Origin: Phragmites australis
Taxonomy: Eukaryota > Streptophyta > Magnoliopsida > Poales > Poaceae
Reading direction: 5' to 3'
DNA length: 64,000 nt
NCBI RefSeq assembly: GCF_958298935.1
Contig: NC_084923.1
Span: forward strand, 1,862,501-1,926,500
Position 1 is the first letter of the stretch; every line of letters begins with the position of its first letter. The notes below the pieces were generated by a model. The model searched no databases, had not been told where the DNA came from, and saw only the letters and a list, made by a program, of their open reading frames with translations. Below are positions 22,224 through 35,057 of this stretch, piece by piece. The position numbers were made by a program, and so were the translations under genes.

Positions 22224-25069
22224 ATTCTAATTCTAATGCTAAAAGATGCAATGGAATAAAATGTTGTAAATGATCCCTTTGTAATTCATGTAATTTTCTT
22301 ATAATTTGATGTGAGAGAAGGCATAAGGATATATGTGATCAGTGATATCTTGCATGTTGAAAATTTTGCTTGAACTGTGAAATCAAGTTTCAGATATGGT
22401 ATGCATATGAGCTGACTATGTTGGGCATGGATGGCTAATGATTTAGACTTTACCGTTTTCATGTGCTTGGATAATCCAAAGGTGTTCCTGATTAAAATGT
22501 TTTCCTTCAATCTATCCCTGTCGATCCGCATGCCGTTGCGCTGAGCTCATGATAGATGCGGGGAGATGGTTCAAGATGTTTGGCTATTTGGCCAATCTTC
22601 TTTCTTGCATTTTATTTATGTGATTATGTTCCTGTTGTCGTTGGTTTCCCTGTTCCTGCCTGCTCCTTTGCTCATTCGCGTGGTGCCGTTGTTTGTCGTT
22701 TTGGCTGCAGGTGTTTCTTGCTCGGTTTGGTGTCTGGCAGTTACGCCACGCACGCACACACGCTCATCCAACAGAGGTGTGTACACACAGCGGGCGCGGC
22801 GGGCCGCGCCTACCATCCTAGTCTAGTAACAGCCATGAAATGGAAATCGATCCAGTCGTCAAAGCAGATTTTTTTGACTAGTCCAACTAACACCACTTCT
22901 CAATCTGTATACATACAGCCCCTTTGTCCTCCTCCCCTCCCCCCACTTTTCTGAATCGGACACCACTGACCAACGCGGGCGACTGGGGCCGCCCGGTGCC
23001 ACTTGCACCGGCACCCTCCAACGTCTCTCGTCGCGGCTGGTGCACCGCAACCTATCGACCACACGTATCTCCGGCTGTCTACCACGGGAGATAGTGCGGC
23101 TTCTGAATCTCAGGTTTGTGAAGTGGCACACTTCAGCTGCACTTCTGCTGGCCGTCGCCTTGTTTTCTTTTTGTTCAATATGCAAACATGCATTTGTTCC
23201 TCGGAAGGGCAACTAGGGCTATATCAGCTTGCATTAGTTTCAGGTCCAGGTGCCGGAGAGAGAAAAACCATTTAGTCGACGGCTCGGCGTGTGCTACAAG
23301 GTAACACGCTTGAAGCCGGCGACGTGCTCTCCTTCAGCCTGGTGGAGCGGCGCGCGGCGGTGCCGCGTGGTCGTGCCGTGGTGGAGCGCGCGGGCTGGGG
23401 TGTAGCGGGAGGTGAAGGGGGCTCGCGCCTGCTCGCTCGGACGACGGAGGTGCGGCCGTGCGGTACAGCGACGCGCGGGCTCCTTGGCCCCGCCGGTCGC
23501 CTTGGCAACCTTTGCCTCATCGGTCCCTTTGGCAACCTTGCCCGCCTTGGCCCCCTTGACCCCGCCGGTCCACCTCCCCCACGGCCTCCGTCACCGCCCG
23601 CTGCGCCGCCCCTACCATCCCCGCCGCCACCACCAGCGGCCTGCGGCGCCATGCCACCTCGCATCTCCCCTCCACGTCCAGGCACCGCCTCGCCCACCGC
23701 CGGGAGCCCAGCCGGGAGGCCTCCCTATGGGCTTCTTATAACCGGGGGAGAGGAGCCCCGTAGCCTGAACTCTAAACCCTAATGCTGCGGCACGTCGCCC
23801 TTGTCTTCCTCGATGCTCCAAGTTGCAATCGTATCTTCCGTGGTCGCCGGAAGAAACGAGCGAGTGGCCAGGACCTCGATGGCTAGATAGACCTTCATCT
23901 GAAGTCTTCCAAGACAATACCATCGATCATCCTTTTCTGGATCACGAACAGTGTGCTCCAGTAGTCAACAATAAATTTTAAGTATTTCCTACTCTTCAGT
24001 CGACTGAAATCGTGACAGATTTCAATCGACCGTGTGAACGTCATGGCAGCATCAAGCTTTAGGGTTTCTGGGTTAGGGGTGGGGATTGCTAGAGTTTGAG
24101 GTGTTACTCGGGCTTAAAATGGGTTCGGGGGTGGCAGGAGAGTCCGGCGGAGGTGACGGGAGGTGGACAGAGCGATGAGGCGGGGCACCGCCGGCCGCGG
24201 GCCATGGAGGACAACCTATGGGCGGGGCTTAGGGCGGGGGCGTCATGCCCTGACGCTTTAGTGCGGTGGGGGGCAGCGGCTGCGGACCCGGCAGTGGGAT
24301 GACCGTAGGAGGGCTGGAGGCGCTAGTCGGCTGAAGCGAGAGGATAACGATCGGGAGGAGGAAGACGAAGTTTTGGGACGTCCAATCCAGATCGTGGGGC
24401 TGTGGACATCGACTGAAACGAATCGGTATTTCAGGCGACTGATCTTTAGTCGCCGCTTAAAATTTTACTGAGCCAATAGCATAACACCTAATTACCGTTA
24501 GAAAAGCAACTGGCTAGTTCAACGCATGATGAGCTTTTCCTTCCAATCTTTTTGAGAACTTTTTTTCCTCCAAATTTCCCTTTTCACCATGGAGTCCTAT
24601 TAGACGGCGAAAAACTTCTAACATAGAGAGTATTGTTTTGTAAACCAAGCCAGATTTAGGGTTTTCTGAGTGGGTATCCGCTGGGGTTTATATTATCCTC
24701 ATTGAAGCCGGTCAAAAGAGATATAGAAGCCAGCCTGATTCAAACCAATAATTAAGCTCAGTTTAACAATCTAATGTTGCATATGCCTTTTCAAAATCTC
24801 AACTCAATTATTGCATACTCTATGCACACATGCATGGAATATTTGCACTTATCTAAAGGACCATAAGCACAGTTTCATCATTTTAAATGTTGCCTACATA
24901 GAGACGGAGATAACTAAGCAGGACATTATTTTTATTGCGCAATCAACGTTCTCTATATTATTTAATACATCAATCATTTATCCTAGATCATTTCGGCTCA
25001 AATTAATTTCACTTGTCACTGTATATTAGTTTCTGATGCTGAATACGAAACGAATACAAACGCATGCAG
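22224..25069. other. Accessory DNA with GC-rich blocks, no gene supported
   Basis: Frames at 22556-22954 and 23291-23782 are open but give low-complexity Pro/Gly/Arg peptides without motifs. The phrase LEAGDVLSF in the second frame recalls B3 domains, but nothing around it supports that. Near 23995-24035 and 24405-24460 related phrases (AGTCGACTGAAATCG, CATCGACTGAAACG) occur, perhaps repeats at the edges of an unidentified element. Confidence 0.3.
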
Positions 25070-26456
25070 GTCGCTGCACCTTGACAGTAACCTCTTCACA
25101 GGGCGCTACCGGCCGGCCGGCCGCCCGCTACCAGCGGCGTGGCCAACCTGGAGATGCTTGAGCTGAGTGCGAGCCCTTTTCTGCCGGCTGCGCCGGTGGC
25201 CGTGGAGCTGGTCCAGCCGAGGAAGCTGTTGGCCCTGCAGTCGTCGGGTATGAGGCTTGCCGGTGGCGAGGTCTCCGTCGGCTTGTTGACAAGCTTCGTA
25301 CTCATGACACTACTTTGCGGCGCTGGTGTCGTCGGCATCTGTGTCCTGGGTTGGCTACTGTTCCGGCGCCGCAGGGGCGTGACTGCTCTCGAGTTCAGTG
25401 AGCAGGACATAGACAACATACTCAACAACCTTCGTGACAACAATGTGATCGGTAGCAGTGCGACAGGAGAACTACTGTACCGAGTCACTATTCAGGACAG
25501 TGGTGGCAGCGGCCGCTCCAGGACGGTAACCGTGAAGAAGTTGGAGAACGAGATTGGAACCGTGGATGCCGATCTCGAGAGCCGGTGCCAGTCCGAGGTG
25601 AACAAGCTGGGCGTCATTCGTCACGACAACATCATCAGACTTGTATATTATTGTATCCGGAGGGACAGCATGATCCTGCTCTTGTACGAGCACATGGAGA
25701 ACGGCAGCCTTGACGAATGGTTGCCGCACCAGGCCCCGGAGGCCGGCTGGCGGCGGCGCCCGCCGTTGGGCTGGCCGGCACGGCGGGCCATCGCCATCGG
25801 CGTGGCAAGAGGACTCTGCCACTTGCACCACGGATGCAACATGCCGATTGTCCACCGCAGCATCAAGCCGAGCAACATCTTGCTTGACGGCGACCTCAAA
25901 GCCAAGATCGCTGGGTTCGACCTTGCGCAGATCAATCCTGGACTCAACCAACCATTGCCAAACTCGGAACTTCCTGCCGGTGTCTTGGGGTACACGGCTC
26001 CAGGTGAGACGGTGCGAGTGATTGGAATTTTTTTTTTACATTAAGTCAGCAGTTAATACAAGCTTGACCAGCTCATTGTTATTTGTTGCAGAATATGCGA
26101 CCATGCCAAGCGAGGTGGACGAGAAGGTGGACGTGTACAGCTTCGGCGTGGTGCTGCTGGAGCTCGTCACGGGGAGACTGGCCAACGGACCAGGTGCGGA
26201 CGGCCACTTGGCTACTTGGGCACAGAAACACCACAACAAACTGATGTCTGGAGAGCACGTAGAGTTCAGGAATGCTGTCGACATGGATATACCAGATCGG
26301 GCGCGACACTTGAAGCAGATGGCGGCCGTGTTCAAGCTCGGCGTGGATTGCACTGTCACGGACCCTCGGGAGAGGCCGTCTATGCGTACGGTGCTGGCCC
26401 GCCTCCGCAGCTCTGGTTTGCTGCGGGGCCTGGGGCAATGCGTTAGCGTGTCCTGA
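25070..26456 (+). pseudogene. Degenerate LRR receptor-like kinase (short ectodomain, TM segment, dead kinase domain)
   Basis: Exon 25070-26003 joins exon 26092-26456 in phase (CCAG|GTGAGA, TTGCAG). The N terminus keeps LRR debris: SLHLDSNLFTG in one frame, then VANLEMLELSASPF in the next, separated by a GGCC-repeat zone where the frame shifts. A transmembrane segment (LLTSFVLMTLLCGAGVVGI) follows directly, then a kinase domain. The ATP-binding Lys is present in TVKKLE, and APEYA and DVYSFGVVLLELVTG are intact. However, the catalytic loop reads IVHRSIKPSNILL (Asp of HRD is Ser) and the metal-binding loop reads KIAGFDLA in place of KIADFGLA, so both catalytic aspartates are gone. The family is an LRR-RLK of the HAESA/HSL kind by general look. 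It may be a pseudogene or an expressed pseudokinase; the lack of an upstream start and the frameshift favour pseudogene. Confidence 0.8.
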
Positions 26457-29422
26457 AGACCTGAACAACGACTGCGAGGACACTACTAAGCCACGCTATA
26501 CAATGCGTTAGCTTGTCCTGATAAAAGATTATTAAGATAAAATATTATAGCGATATTTGTTACGTTATTAATATAGATCATCTTGTTAATTATATAAAAA
26601 ATGTAAAAAAATTATTATTATGAATCTACTATTAAAGACAAATCTAGATGTACTATTTCACAAGTTCAATCAAAATATTCAGAAGATTATCGATGATTGA
26701 AGTTTAAATGCATTGACTGTCTGTAACTCAAAACAACACTCTTTTGTATCTGCAGAAAGTAGTTTAGAATAAAAAAAAGCTTGTATACTTTCAGACAACC
26801 AACTTCGAGCTGAACATCTTAAAGGCTGCCACGATATTATCGTACTTAATTACTATCAGAAATATTTTATTAGAATGCAATGCAGTAGTAATTATCAGGG
26901 CTTCACCCAAATAATTAATTGGTTCTGATCTTTTAGAATGATCAGGCCGCCAGCCGGTCGGTTGCTTTGACTCGAGGCCGCCAGCCAAAGCAAAGGATCT
27001 TCTGCTGGTTAGGTGAGGTGAGGTGAGGTGAACCTAGACATCCTCTCCGTCCACCGGATATTCCGCGGCGGCTGGCAATGCAAGGTTCTCCCCGGTGCAT
27101 GCCGCTGTGCTAGCTGCCTGATTATTTATAGATATTCGCTCCAAGTATGGTCTGAATTAATTAATCCAGATTATATATATTCGCTCCATGCATGGTCTCA
27201 TTATATATATCCTGATATGTGGGAGCTGGATGGCTAGTCTCGAGTTACATGCATGCGGTCGCCATGACATACGTATACTATACATCGCAGCTTCTACCAC
27301 TGTAGTATTCTTTTTTTATCCCGGCAGCAGCTAAGCTAGCGTCAGCAATAAAATAATCAGTGATGAGGGAGAGAGAGAGAGACGCATGCATCAAGCAGGT
27401 GCTAATCGCGGCCGCTATATACGAGGCAATAATATTGATTGATGGAGACACATCATGGCAAAGGCGGCAAGTGGTCCAAGTGGACCCATCCCTCTCAAGA
27501 CTCGTAAGAGAGATCGGGTGCTTAGCTTTGCTTGCGAGCTGCTCCACCGCCATCTCTCATCCCTCCGCTAGCTTAACCTTGCTATGTTTCGAGAACGGGC
27601 TGATGGCTCGATGGTAGCGCTGCTCGTTAGCAGGTTACCCATATGAAAAGTAAATTTTATATATCTTAGTCCTATAAAAGATTTTTTTATATGATATATA
27701 TCTATTTTTCTCTTTACTTTTTAGTTCAATTATTAGATCACGAGATAAATAACTTGAATAAAATCTTACGAGAATTTTTCTGAATAAAGTACTATAGAAT
27801 TTGATTCTTCTATTCATCTAGGTTTGATGCCTGAGATTAGCATCCGAATGTCTCAGTAGAGTAGGTCTTTTGTCTCATCACGTATTAAGAACTGATGTTT
27901 GGGATCATCTCATGAAAATAGATATGTAGATGTGAGTATATGCTGTAAATCTTAGCTTATGTATAGAGAGTGGGTGGATAAGTACGCACGTGTAATATAA
28001 ATATACGTGAGTTCATATACTACAATTTTATATTTTAAGGATGAAACTAAAAAACCTTGCTAAGTTTTCAGCTTAAATTTTCCTCTTCAGAAATTAGCCG
28101 CCCAATCTTGGCAAAATCGTGGGATGACACGGCTGCTGCGGATCGTGGCGCTAGAAGCGCTCCCAGTTTGTTATCTTCGCATAATAAAAGGAAGGAAAAA
28201 CGAACAGGTCCAACAGTATACTATATCTAGTTTCTCCTACCTGCATTACTTCAGGATTTACAGTAGTAAGTTATTGAGTGGGCCTTTTGTGGGGGCGTGC
28301 TTTAAATGAAGCGCACACACAGAGATAGAGAGAGAAGGGGGTTGATATACAGTAGGGTATTCTTTTTCTGAATTTCCCGAAGGAAATGTACAGACTTTCA
28401 GCAGACTTGAAGGTGATATACAGTGCCAGATATGCTGTCTGGTTGAGCCTTGTTACCAGTACTATCGCACAATCCCCAGGTACAAAAGGCGTGTGTTAAC
28501 TTGCTGTTACTTCGCTGCCTAGTGCCTTACCGTGCAGTCTCTGAAAAAAGTTCTATTTTTCGCGTTACGTACGATTCCATCCAATGACAGAACAGAAGCG
28601 CGAGAGCTTACACATGGAGGAGTGGCTTAGCAATCAGCTCCTGAGGAGGGGCAAGAAAGCGACATGTCTCCCAATCTGAAGAACTAGTAAAGAACTGAAA
28701 GCGCCTTTTCTGAAGGACAATCTGAAGCTGCCGAGTAAAACCCATTGTGTGTTGATTACGGAGATTCAGACTATGATATCTTTGCATCTCTAGTGAGTTT
28801 GGACAACCGAAGCTAGGTAATTTGGAGCTTGCAATTTTAATCTTCAGTGGGTTTGTTTACTATTCATTAATTTACAGATATCAGATACATCTGATTCTGA
28901 AGATACGGGTGACAGTTCGAAGCAGCAGGCCTTGCCAGACAAGGCCTGCGTGCACGAAAACAATATCTTTATGTGGAGTGAGCCCACGAGGCCCGTTATT
29001 CCGTTTAAGATCAGAGCCCGATAATTAAGAAGGCCTAATCTAATCACACACCCTGCACCACGGTGGTCCACGGTTGGTTATATGCAGTTAAGAGAAGTAA
29101 AATATAGAACAGTACACTGAATGATGTAAATCCATTTTCTACGCATTTTTGCAAACTTCAATTTACAACTTGGTCGCCGAGACGATGATTCATCGAAGCA
29201 AAACGAAAAACAGAACAAAAGAACACACCGAAATCACACTGTCAAGTGGCAGGGAAGAACCTGAACTGCACAAAGCTAGCTAGTTCACCCCATTCTTCTC
29301 TGCCATTTTATTCTACTAAATTCTAAGAAGAATGGTCAATCGAACAAATTAGATTTCGCATGAACCAAATCGAGCAGAAGAGCTCGATGAGAAGAAGGCC
29401 AGCTTGCGTGGGCGAGTACGGA
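26457..29422. other. Gene-free stretch
   Basis: Mostly AT-rich with no convincing coding frame. It contains a small GGTGA microsatellite at 27011-27030. No terminal repeats were resolved. Confidence 0.4.
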
Positions 29423-30011
29423 TCAGACCATGTCGCTGATGAGCAGGACGTGGTTCGTCCGGTGCCTCTCCACGAACATCTTCGACGCCCCCGCCACCGT
29501 CTTCCTCCACGTCTACATGCACGACAGATCAATCCAGGATTAGCCAACACCCAATTCAATGAGAAAACATGAGAAATCTTAAAACTTGACGGCTAGGGCT
29601 CACCCGCTCCAACGCGGCGAGGAGGAGGCCGATCCCGGCGGCGTCGTCGAGCCGCGCTGCCCCGCCCCGTCGGACCTGGCCCGCTGCGCCTCCCCCCTTC
29701 CGCGCGGATGCCGCGGTGGTGGTCGGCAGGAGCAGCTCGGCCCTCCAGTCGGCCGACCCGCCGATGCTCCGCCTCCGCTTGGGCGCCGCCAGGTCCGTCC
29801 CCGCCGCCGCGTCGGAGTCCCGTGCGGAGAGCCCCGAGGCGACCCGCCGGGACGAGCGCTTGCGGCGCAGCGCGAGGCTGCGGCGGGGCGGGGTCGTTAC
29901 GTGGCGCGCGTCCGGGTCAGCGAACTTTCGGAGGATCTCGTCCGAGGACGCCTTCGCCACGTGCTGCACCGACACCGCGCCCTGAGGCTTCTGCGGCGTC
30001 GCCGTCGCCAT
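29423..30011 (-). CDS. Plant protein of unknown function, 165 residues, two exons
   Basis: Exon 1 (30011-29604) ends LLLAALER with a GTGAGC donor. Exon 2 (29512-29423, after CATGTAG) continues in phase as TWRKTVAGASKMF and ends ISDMV. The N-terminal half has AKASSDEILRKFADPD followed by a basic stretch (RRSLALRRKRSSRR, later PKRRRS) that could be a nuclear localisation signal. The C terminus (GIGLLLAALERTWRK onward) is hydrophobic/amphipathic and looks like the most conserved part. No catalytic motif, signal peptide or TM segment is seen. The start ATG gives MATATPQKPQG. I do not recognise the family by name. Exon 1 is GC-rich, as in many grass genes. Confidence 0.75.
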
Positions 30012-31151
30012 TGATGAGAAGAGGTCGGGGGACTCGGGAGTGGCACTGTAGCCGTTGGCGAGCGGGGCGCGAATCGGTGGGATGGAGGGAGTGGAGTGGG
30101 AGATCGCGGCGCCGCGCGGGATTTAAATGCGTGGTGTTGGGGGAAGGCGAGGCTCGCTGAGGCCGGATCGGAATATAGCCGTTGGGGAGCGCGGGGTCGG
30201 CATCTGCGGCAGCGTCCTGCATGCACCTGCAGCGGGCGCAGCAGGCTGGTCCACTCTTGCCTTGGGATGAGCCTGCCCAACATACAGCTCCTGCATTGTT
30301 TATTCTTTTTATAAGTTTAGATTTTTGGTGAATTAATTAGTGCAGTAGCTCAATATAGTATTAGGCTCGGATGTTTTTTTAAGTTCGAGTAGAGAGTCAT
30401 CACATAAGGGGTGTTAAAATGTAAATAAATTACCTATATTTTTCTATCGATTTATAAATTACTTATAAATTAATTGATACATATAGCTCAATAAAACCGA
30501 TCGTGTTTTCCCTAACGGACTCATTTATATTTCTCCCGTGAGCAAAACGGCCGGAAATCTGTCAGCAGTTCAGGATTCATGCCGTTAGATGGACCCTCGT
30601 GACGATAGCGATGGGAATGGTAAAGTGATGATGAACAGTGCTCTGATTGTTCAGACAGCTCAAGGGGAGATTTCTGTTCTTGTGCCATCCAAGTAGAGAA
30701 TGTTGCAGAGTTATAATTCTTGTCGATTTCTTCGAGAGAAATTCGTTGATAAGCATAAATTTGTGCTGTGGATAAATCATTTTGCGGCAACAAACTTTGT
30801 CCAGGAATGTGTGCAACTAGATATACATTCAGCTGCTTATCAAAGCTGAATAATCATGGGCATTCCAATCTCCGGAAGGAATTGGAGAGAACTTTGTGTC
30901 CATACTACTACTTCCGTTTCCGTTTAATTGTCACCAATTTTTTACTATAGCATTTTTTTCCATTTGGTTTTTTATAGAAAAAAATGCAATGTCAAAATTG
31001 CTAGTAAAAAGCTGGTGATAAGTAAACAGAAAACAAAGATAGTATTTTTAACAGATGGCAAACAAAAACATCTCATACCTGACATGTACAAAATGCAGTT
31101 ACAGTCAATTGTACGATATGCTGGTGAAAAGCTGCAAGAGCTAAAAGCTCA
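30012..31151. other. Upstream region of the minus-strand gene and AT-rich spacer
   Basis: 30012-30280 is GC-rich and probably the 5' UTR and promoter of the gene ending at 30011. After that the sequence is AT-rich up to the MULE target site. No coding sequence supported. Confidence 0.4.
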
Positions 31152-31160
31152 TAGTATAGT

Positions 31161-31247
31161 GAGAAATTTGCTATTTTGATATAGCCAAGAAACGGCTTCG
31201 ATCTTTTGACATCCGTTTTGTTGGCTTTGATCTTTTGACACCAATAA
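31161..31247 (+). repeat. Left terminal inverted repeat of the MULE
   Basis: 87 bp, pairs with 37543-37629 along its whole length without gaps and with a handful of mismatches. It begins at the base after the 9-bp duplication. Confidence 0.93.
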
Positions 31248-32466
31248 GAATGACACCTTGCTATTTAAACATTTTGGTCTTTTAAATCAATTTCTTTTTC
31301 TTTTCCCTATTTTCAGCACATGAACTGACCATTGTGCCCTCAACGGAGTCGATCCCTTTCTCTGAGTTGCTTCCACTTGCACGAACAGAACAAGCCGCAT
31401 CTGCTCCAGCTTCCCACCGCCCTCCTCCTCCAGGGCGTCGCCCCTACTCCAGGCCGCCCTGCTGCCCACTGCTGCAAGCTGGCCCGCCCTAATCTCCAGC
31501 TTGGTAATGCCTCATCAGTAGCAGCCACGCGTGGGAAGGGGCTAAAAAGGAGGTGACGGCATGGCTTCGCAACGCCGGGCACCAGCATGGGAGACCCCTA
31601 CGAAGTCCCCACAGGGTAATCTGTCACTCCTTTTCACTATTTATTTCCAATTTCGCGGTGGATTTGACGAGAGACAATTTGTAGAAGGAACCCTAACTTG
31701 TATTATTTTTTTCCCAAATTTCGACTAGGCCTGATCTGGAGTGTGCGTATAGAGTAGATGTTGTGTCTGATGGAGGTGGGTTGTGTCCGATTGAGAAGCT
31801 AGCATTTGAGATGTTAGGTGGTTCATCGAACACGTTGGTTGAAGATGGGGCAAGGTCACGAGCAGTGGTACCATTTGTAGCACTCGAACAAGCTAAAGTA
31901 GCAATGGTGCCTCCAAGCCCTACTCCTTTAGTTGATTGGTCCACTCTGCAGATTGAGGATGTGTTTGATGAGAAAGGACGGTTAACAACCATAAGTGATG
32001 AGGATGAAAGGGCGAAGAATGCTGCTCAAGGAGGTGCTGCCCAAGGAGATGGTGCCCAAGGAGGTGCTGCCCAAGGAGGTGCTGCCACCCAAGGAGGTTG
32101 TGCTCAAGCAAATACTTATCATGGAGGTGTTGCTGGGGATGATATACATGGTGCAGCAATTCCAGTTGAAGATTCCATACCATTGGAGACATTGATCATA
32201 TATAATAAGAATAACCCGAAGATAGAACTTGGCATCATGCACTAAAATATGAAGGAATTCAGGTTAGCTGTGAGGCAGTATGCAATGGATAAGGAGTTTG
32301 AACTAGCCACCGAGAAATCTTGTAAAACAAAGTTTAGAGGTCATTGTAAACAAAAAGCAAATGGTTGTCCTTGGCAAATTATTGGAAACAAGAATAGTGA
32401 TTTGCCAACTATAACAGTAATAAAATGTTGCTAACCTTTTACATAATATTGTACTTTTGTTTATAT

Positions 32467-35057
32467 TGTAGCATCTAGGTCCCTATGTAAGTGATAAGTG
32501 TTTCGGTGATTAATGACAGCCATATCATTGTGACTAATGCGTATGTTTTGAAGGAATTCAAATTGTTTAATTCACAATGATTGAATGGTTTTCTTGGTCC
32601 CTCATGAAATTCTATTGATCGATCAAAAGACTTTTACGTCAAAATTAAGGATCTTCTAGTTCTAAGTGTCACAAGGTGATAAATGACATTTGGAGTAGTT
32701 ATAGATCATCTTTAATCTTTTTATGGTACAATAAAGGGGGGCTAAGTGTTATAGCTTGACCTAGTTGAGTCTAAATATAGTTGGATGCGCACTTGAGAAA
32801 ATCTAGCACTAGGTAGCTCAAATAAATTCATGGGTGAGAAGTTGAGAAGTCAGAACTCAATGTCGATTGAATTAGACGAGTTTCAGGAAGTTTGTTCTCA
32901 CCAGATTGTTCGGTGTAAGAAGGATTTTTACTCACCGGACTATCTGTCGTTTCTGAGAAAACTTCAAAGTGAACTCAGCGGATTGTCTGGTGATGGAAGG
33001 AACTATACACCGGAGAATTTAACAGAAGAATTATTTTTCAGAGAAAAGTGAAGTTATATGCGCCGGATTGTCCAGTGATCTGAAGGATTCATACGCCGTA
33101 CCATTTAACAGAAGCTCGGTACTTTTGACGAAAATCAGAGTTGAACTAGCCGGATGGTCCGATGACTTAAAGGAGTCATCACCAGACTATTTAACAGAAG
33201 CTTCATATTTTTCGAGGAAATAGAGCATAACTCACCAAACTATCCGGTGATGCTATATGGAAGAACACTGATGAGTCCATGGCTCCTTCGGATACGATCA
33301 ATACCACCAATAATGCTAAAATCATATAAGGTCCAATTATAAGAGCACATGCACGATAATTAGATCACCATGTGAACTCGTTCCTTGCTATTCATATTTC
33401 CTTAGATGAATTACTACTAAATTCTTGTGATGTTTTATTGCATACGAACGTGGGAGAAGCACCACAACCTTACTCGGACGTCACTCCTTGAAAGCCAAGT
33501 CTACTTGGACTCAAGGCTGAGCTCTAGTCGTGATCGTGGTCGTGATCGAAGTCGAGTTCCAGGACAGCACATCAGTAAAACAGGCATAACTCTCTCATAC
33601 GAAGTCCGTTTTAGGCAATCCTGTACATTATGGAAAGCTTACGACGAGCTATTTCCAATGGATATGAGCTCGACCAAATATTCCTTATAGTTTAGTTAGA
33701 GTCAAAGGAATAAGATGCTGCATCACCGTTTTGAACCCTGTCGGGTTTTGTAATCGTGTCAGAGTCGGAGTCCAGGTTGTGCACGCCTCTCTCCACAGTT
33801 GCACAATCTTAGATCGACCTCCTCACACCCCCCTATATATACATAGTAGTCGTTGTAGTTTAGGCTTGGGTTTAGCTCAGATTATTCTGTTTAATACAGT
33901 TCCGTCGTGTATCGGTTTGTTGAACCCCAAACTCGAGTGCTTCATTAGTAATTAGCAATATTCATATTGCATCTACCTGTTCTTGCTTGTGTTCTCGATT
34001 CGCTTACAGAAAAAGCCTTCTTGGCGAGGTTAACCGTGTCTTGACACGATTGATAACCACAGAGTAGTGGTGTAGTGGTTGCAGAGGTTTTTGATCTGTT
34101 CTGATAGGAGCCTTTGGATTATCAACGTTGAAACTCCACTAATTGACTTATCATATTATCTCCGGAAGATCAGGCAAACACGCATCAAACACCAAAACAT
34201 TTTGCAATGGCTACTAACAACTATCAAATCAGTAGTCTGAAAAAGTTAACTCACTGGATTGTCTGGTGTTAACAGAGACATGTGCACCGGACTATCACAG
34301 AAAAAGTGAGTGGTTGGGCAACGGCTAAATTTGAACCTCTAGCCTATATATACCTCCTCACTTGGTTTCATTCATCTCTCTTGCAGCCCAGAAGCATTCA
34401 TACACATTGTGTGTCATCTATAGGCAAGGGAGAGCACTTAAAGTGATTTGCAAGTTCTTAATTGAAGATTAAAGACTCCATTAGTGCTCCAAGAGTAGTG
34501 AGTGTGCATCTAGCTGTTGTTGTAGGTTTGGTTGGGATCAAGTGAACCAATTAGCTTGTTACTCTTGGTGATTGGCAACATCTAGCTGTTCATGGAGATT
34601 GGAGGTGTTCTCGGTGAGCTCTTGGAGGTCTTGTGGGAGCCTCGGAAAGCTCGTGTACTTGGTTTGATGCCCGCCAATTCAGAAATGCAGAAGTGGCAAT
34701 CACTAGTGAGCACTTGAGTCACGGTGACTCAAGGGGAAGCGACATCCTTGTGTGGATGCTCCAACAAGGATTAGTGGAGAGTGCCAACTCTTTGATACCT
34801 CAGGAAAATATTGGGTGTCCTCTTTCCCTTCTATTATTACATTCTGCATTTAGCCTCTAGCATTTCCTTCGTGCAAATTTTAATTCCGCACTTTACTTAT
34901 ATTTTATATGCTTGCATGTGTATTATTATCTTTCTAGTTTGCTATATCGTCTAGTTGCTTTCTAGGCTATGGTTGCTTCTTGTTCTAGAAATTGGTAGTT
35001 GGTTTAGTTTTATTTTAGTATCCTATTCACCCCCTCTAGGGCCATTAGATCCTTTCA
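32467..35057 (+). mobile_element. Solo LTR (Copia/SIRE-like) inserted in the MULE transposase gene
   Basis: Starts TGTAGCATCTAGGTCCC and ends GGCCATTAGATCCTTTCA, flanked by perfect TATAT duplications (32462-32466 and 35058-35062). Transposase coding sequence resumes a few dozen bases later. The 3' end (CCCCCTCTAGGGCCATTAGATCCTTTCA) is the familiar end of grass Copia LTRs, and recurrent GGA(C)TNTC(C)GGTG phrases (about 32890-33260 and 34250-34300) are typical inside. A TATA box lies at about 34345 (CTATATATACC). No primer-binding site follows, so it is a solo LTR. It contains another insertion at 33269-34187; without it the LTR is about 1.67 kb. Confidence 0.92.
33269..34187 (+). mobile_element. 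Second solo LTR nested inside the first
   Basis: A 919-bp segment with TGATG...CATCA inverted ends, flanked by perfect AACAC duplications (33264-33268 and 34188-34192). It lacks the GGA-TCCGGTG phrases that surround it on both sides. It has its own TATA-like CCTATATATACAT at about 33832. No coding domain. It resembles Gypsy-type LTRs (phrases such as CATAACTCTCTCATACGAAG and TTGGATTATCAACG), a family assignment made from memory only. Confidence 0.88.

Noticed and set aside
22556..22954. 132-codon open frame with a hydrophobic start
   Set aside because: No splice or homology support; composition changes abruptly and the frame lies between repeats.
23291..23782. Possible B3-domain hint (LEAGDVLSF)
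   Set aside because: A nine-residue resemblance in a Pro/Gly-rich frame; no other B3 strand motifs are found.
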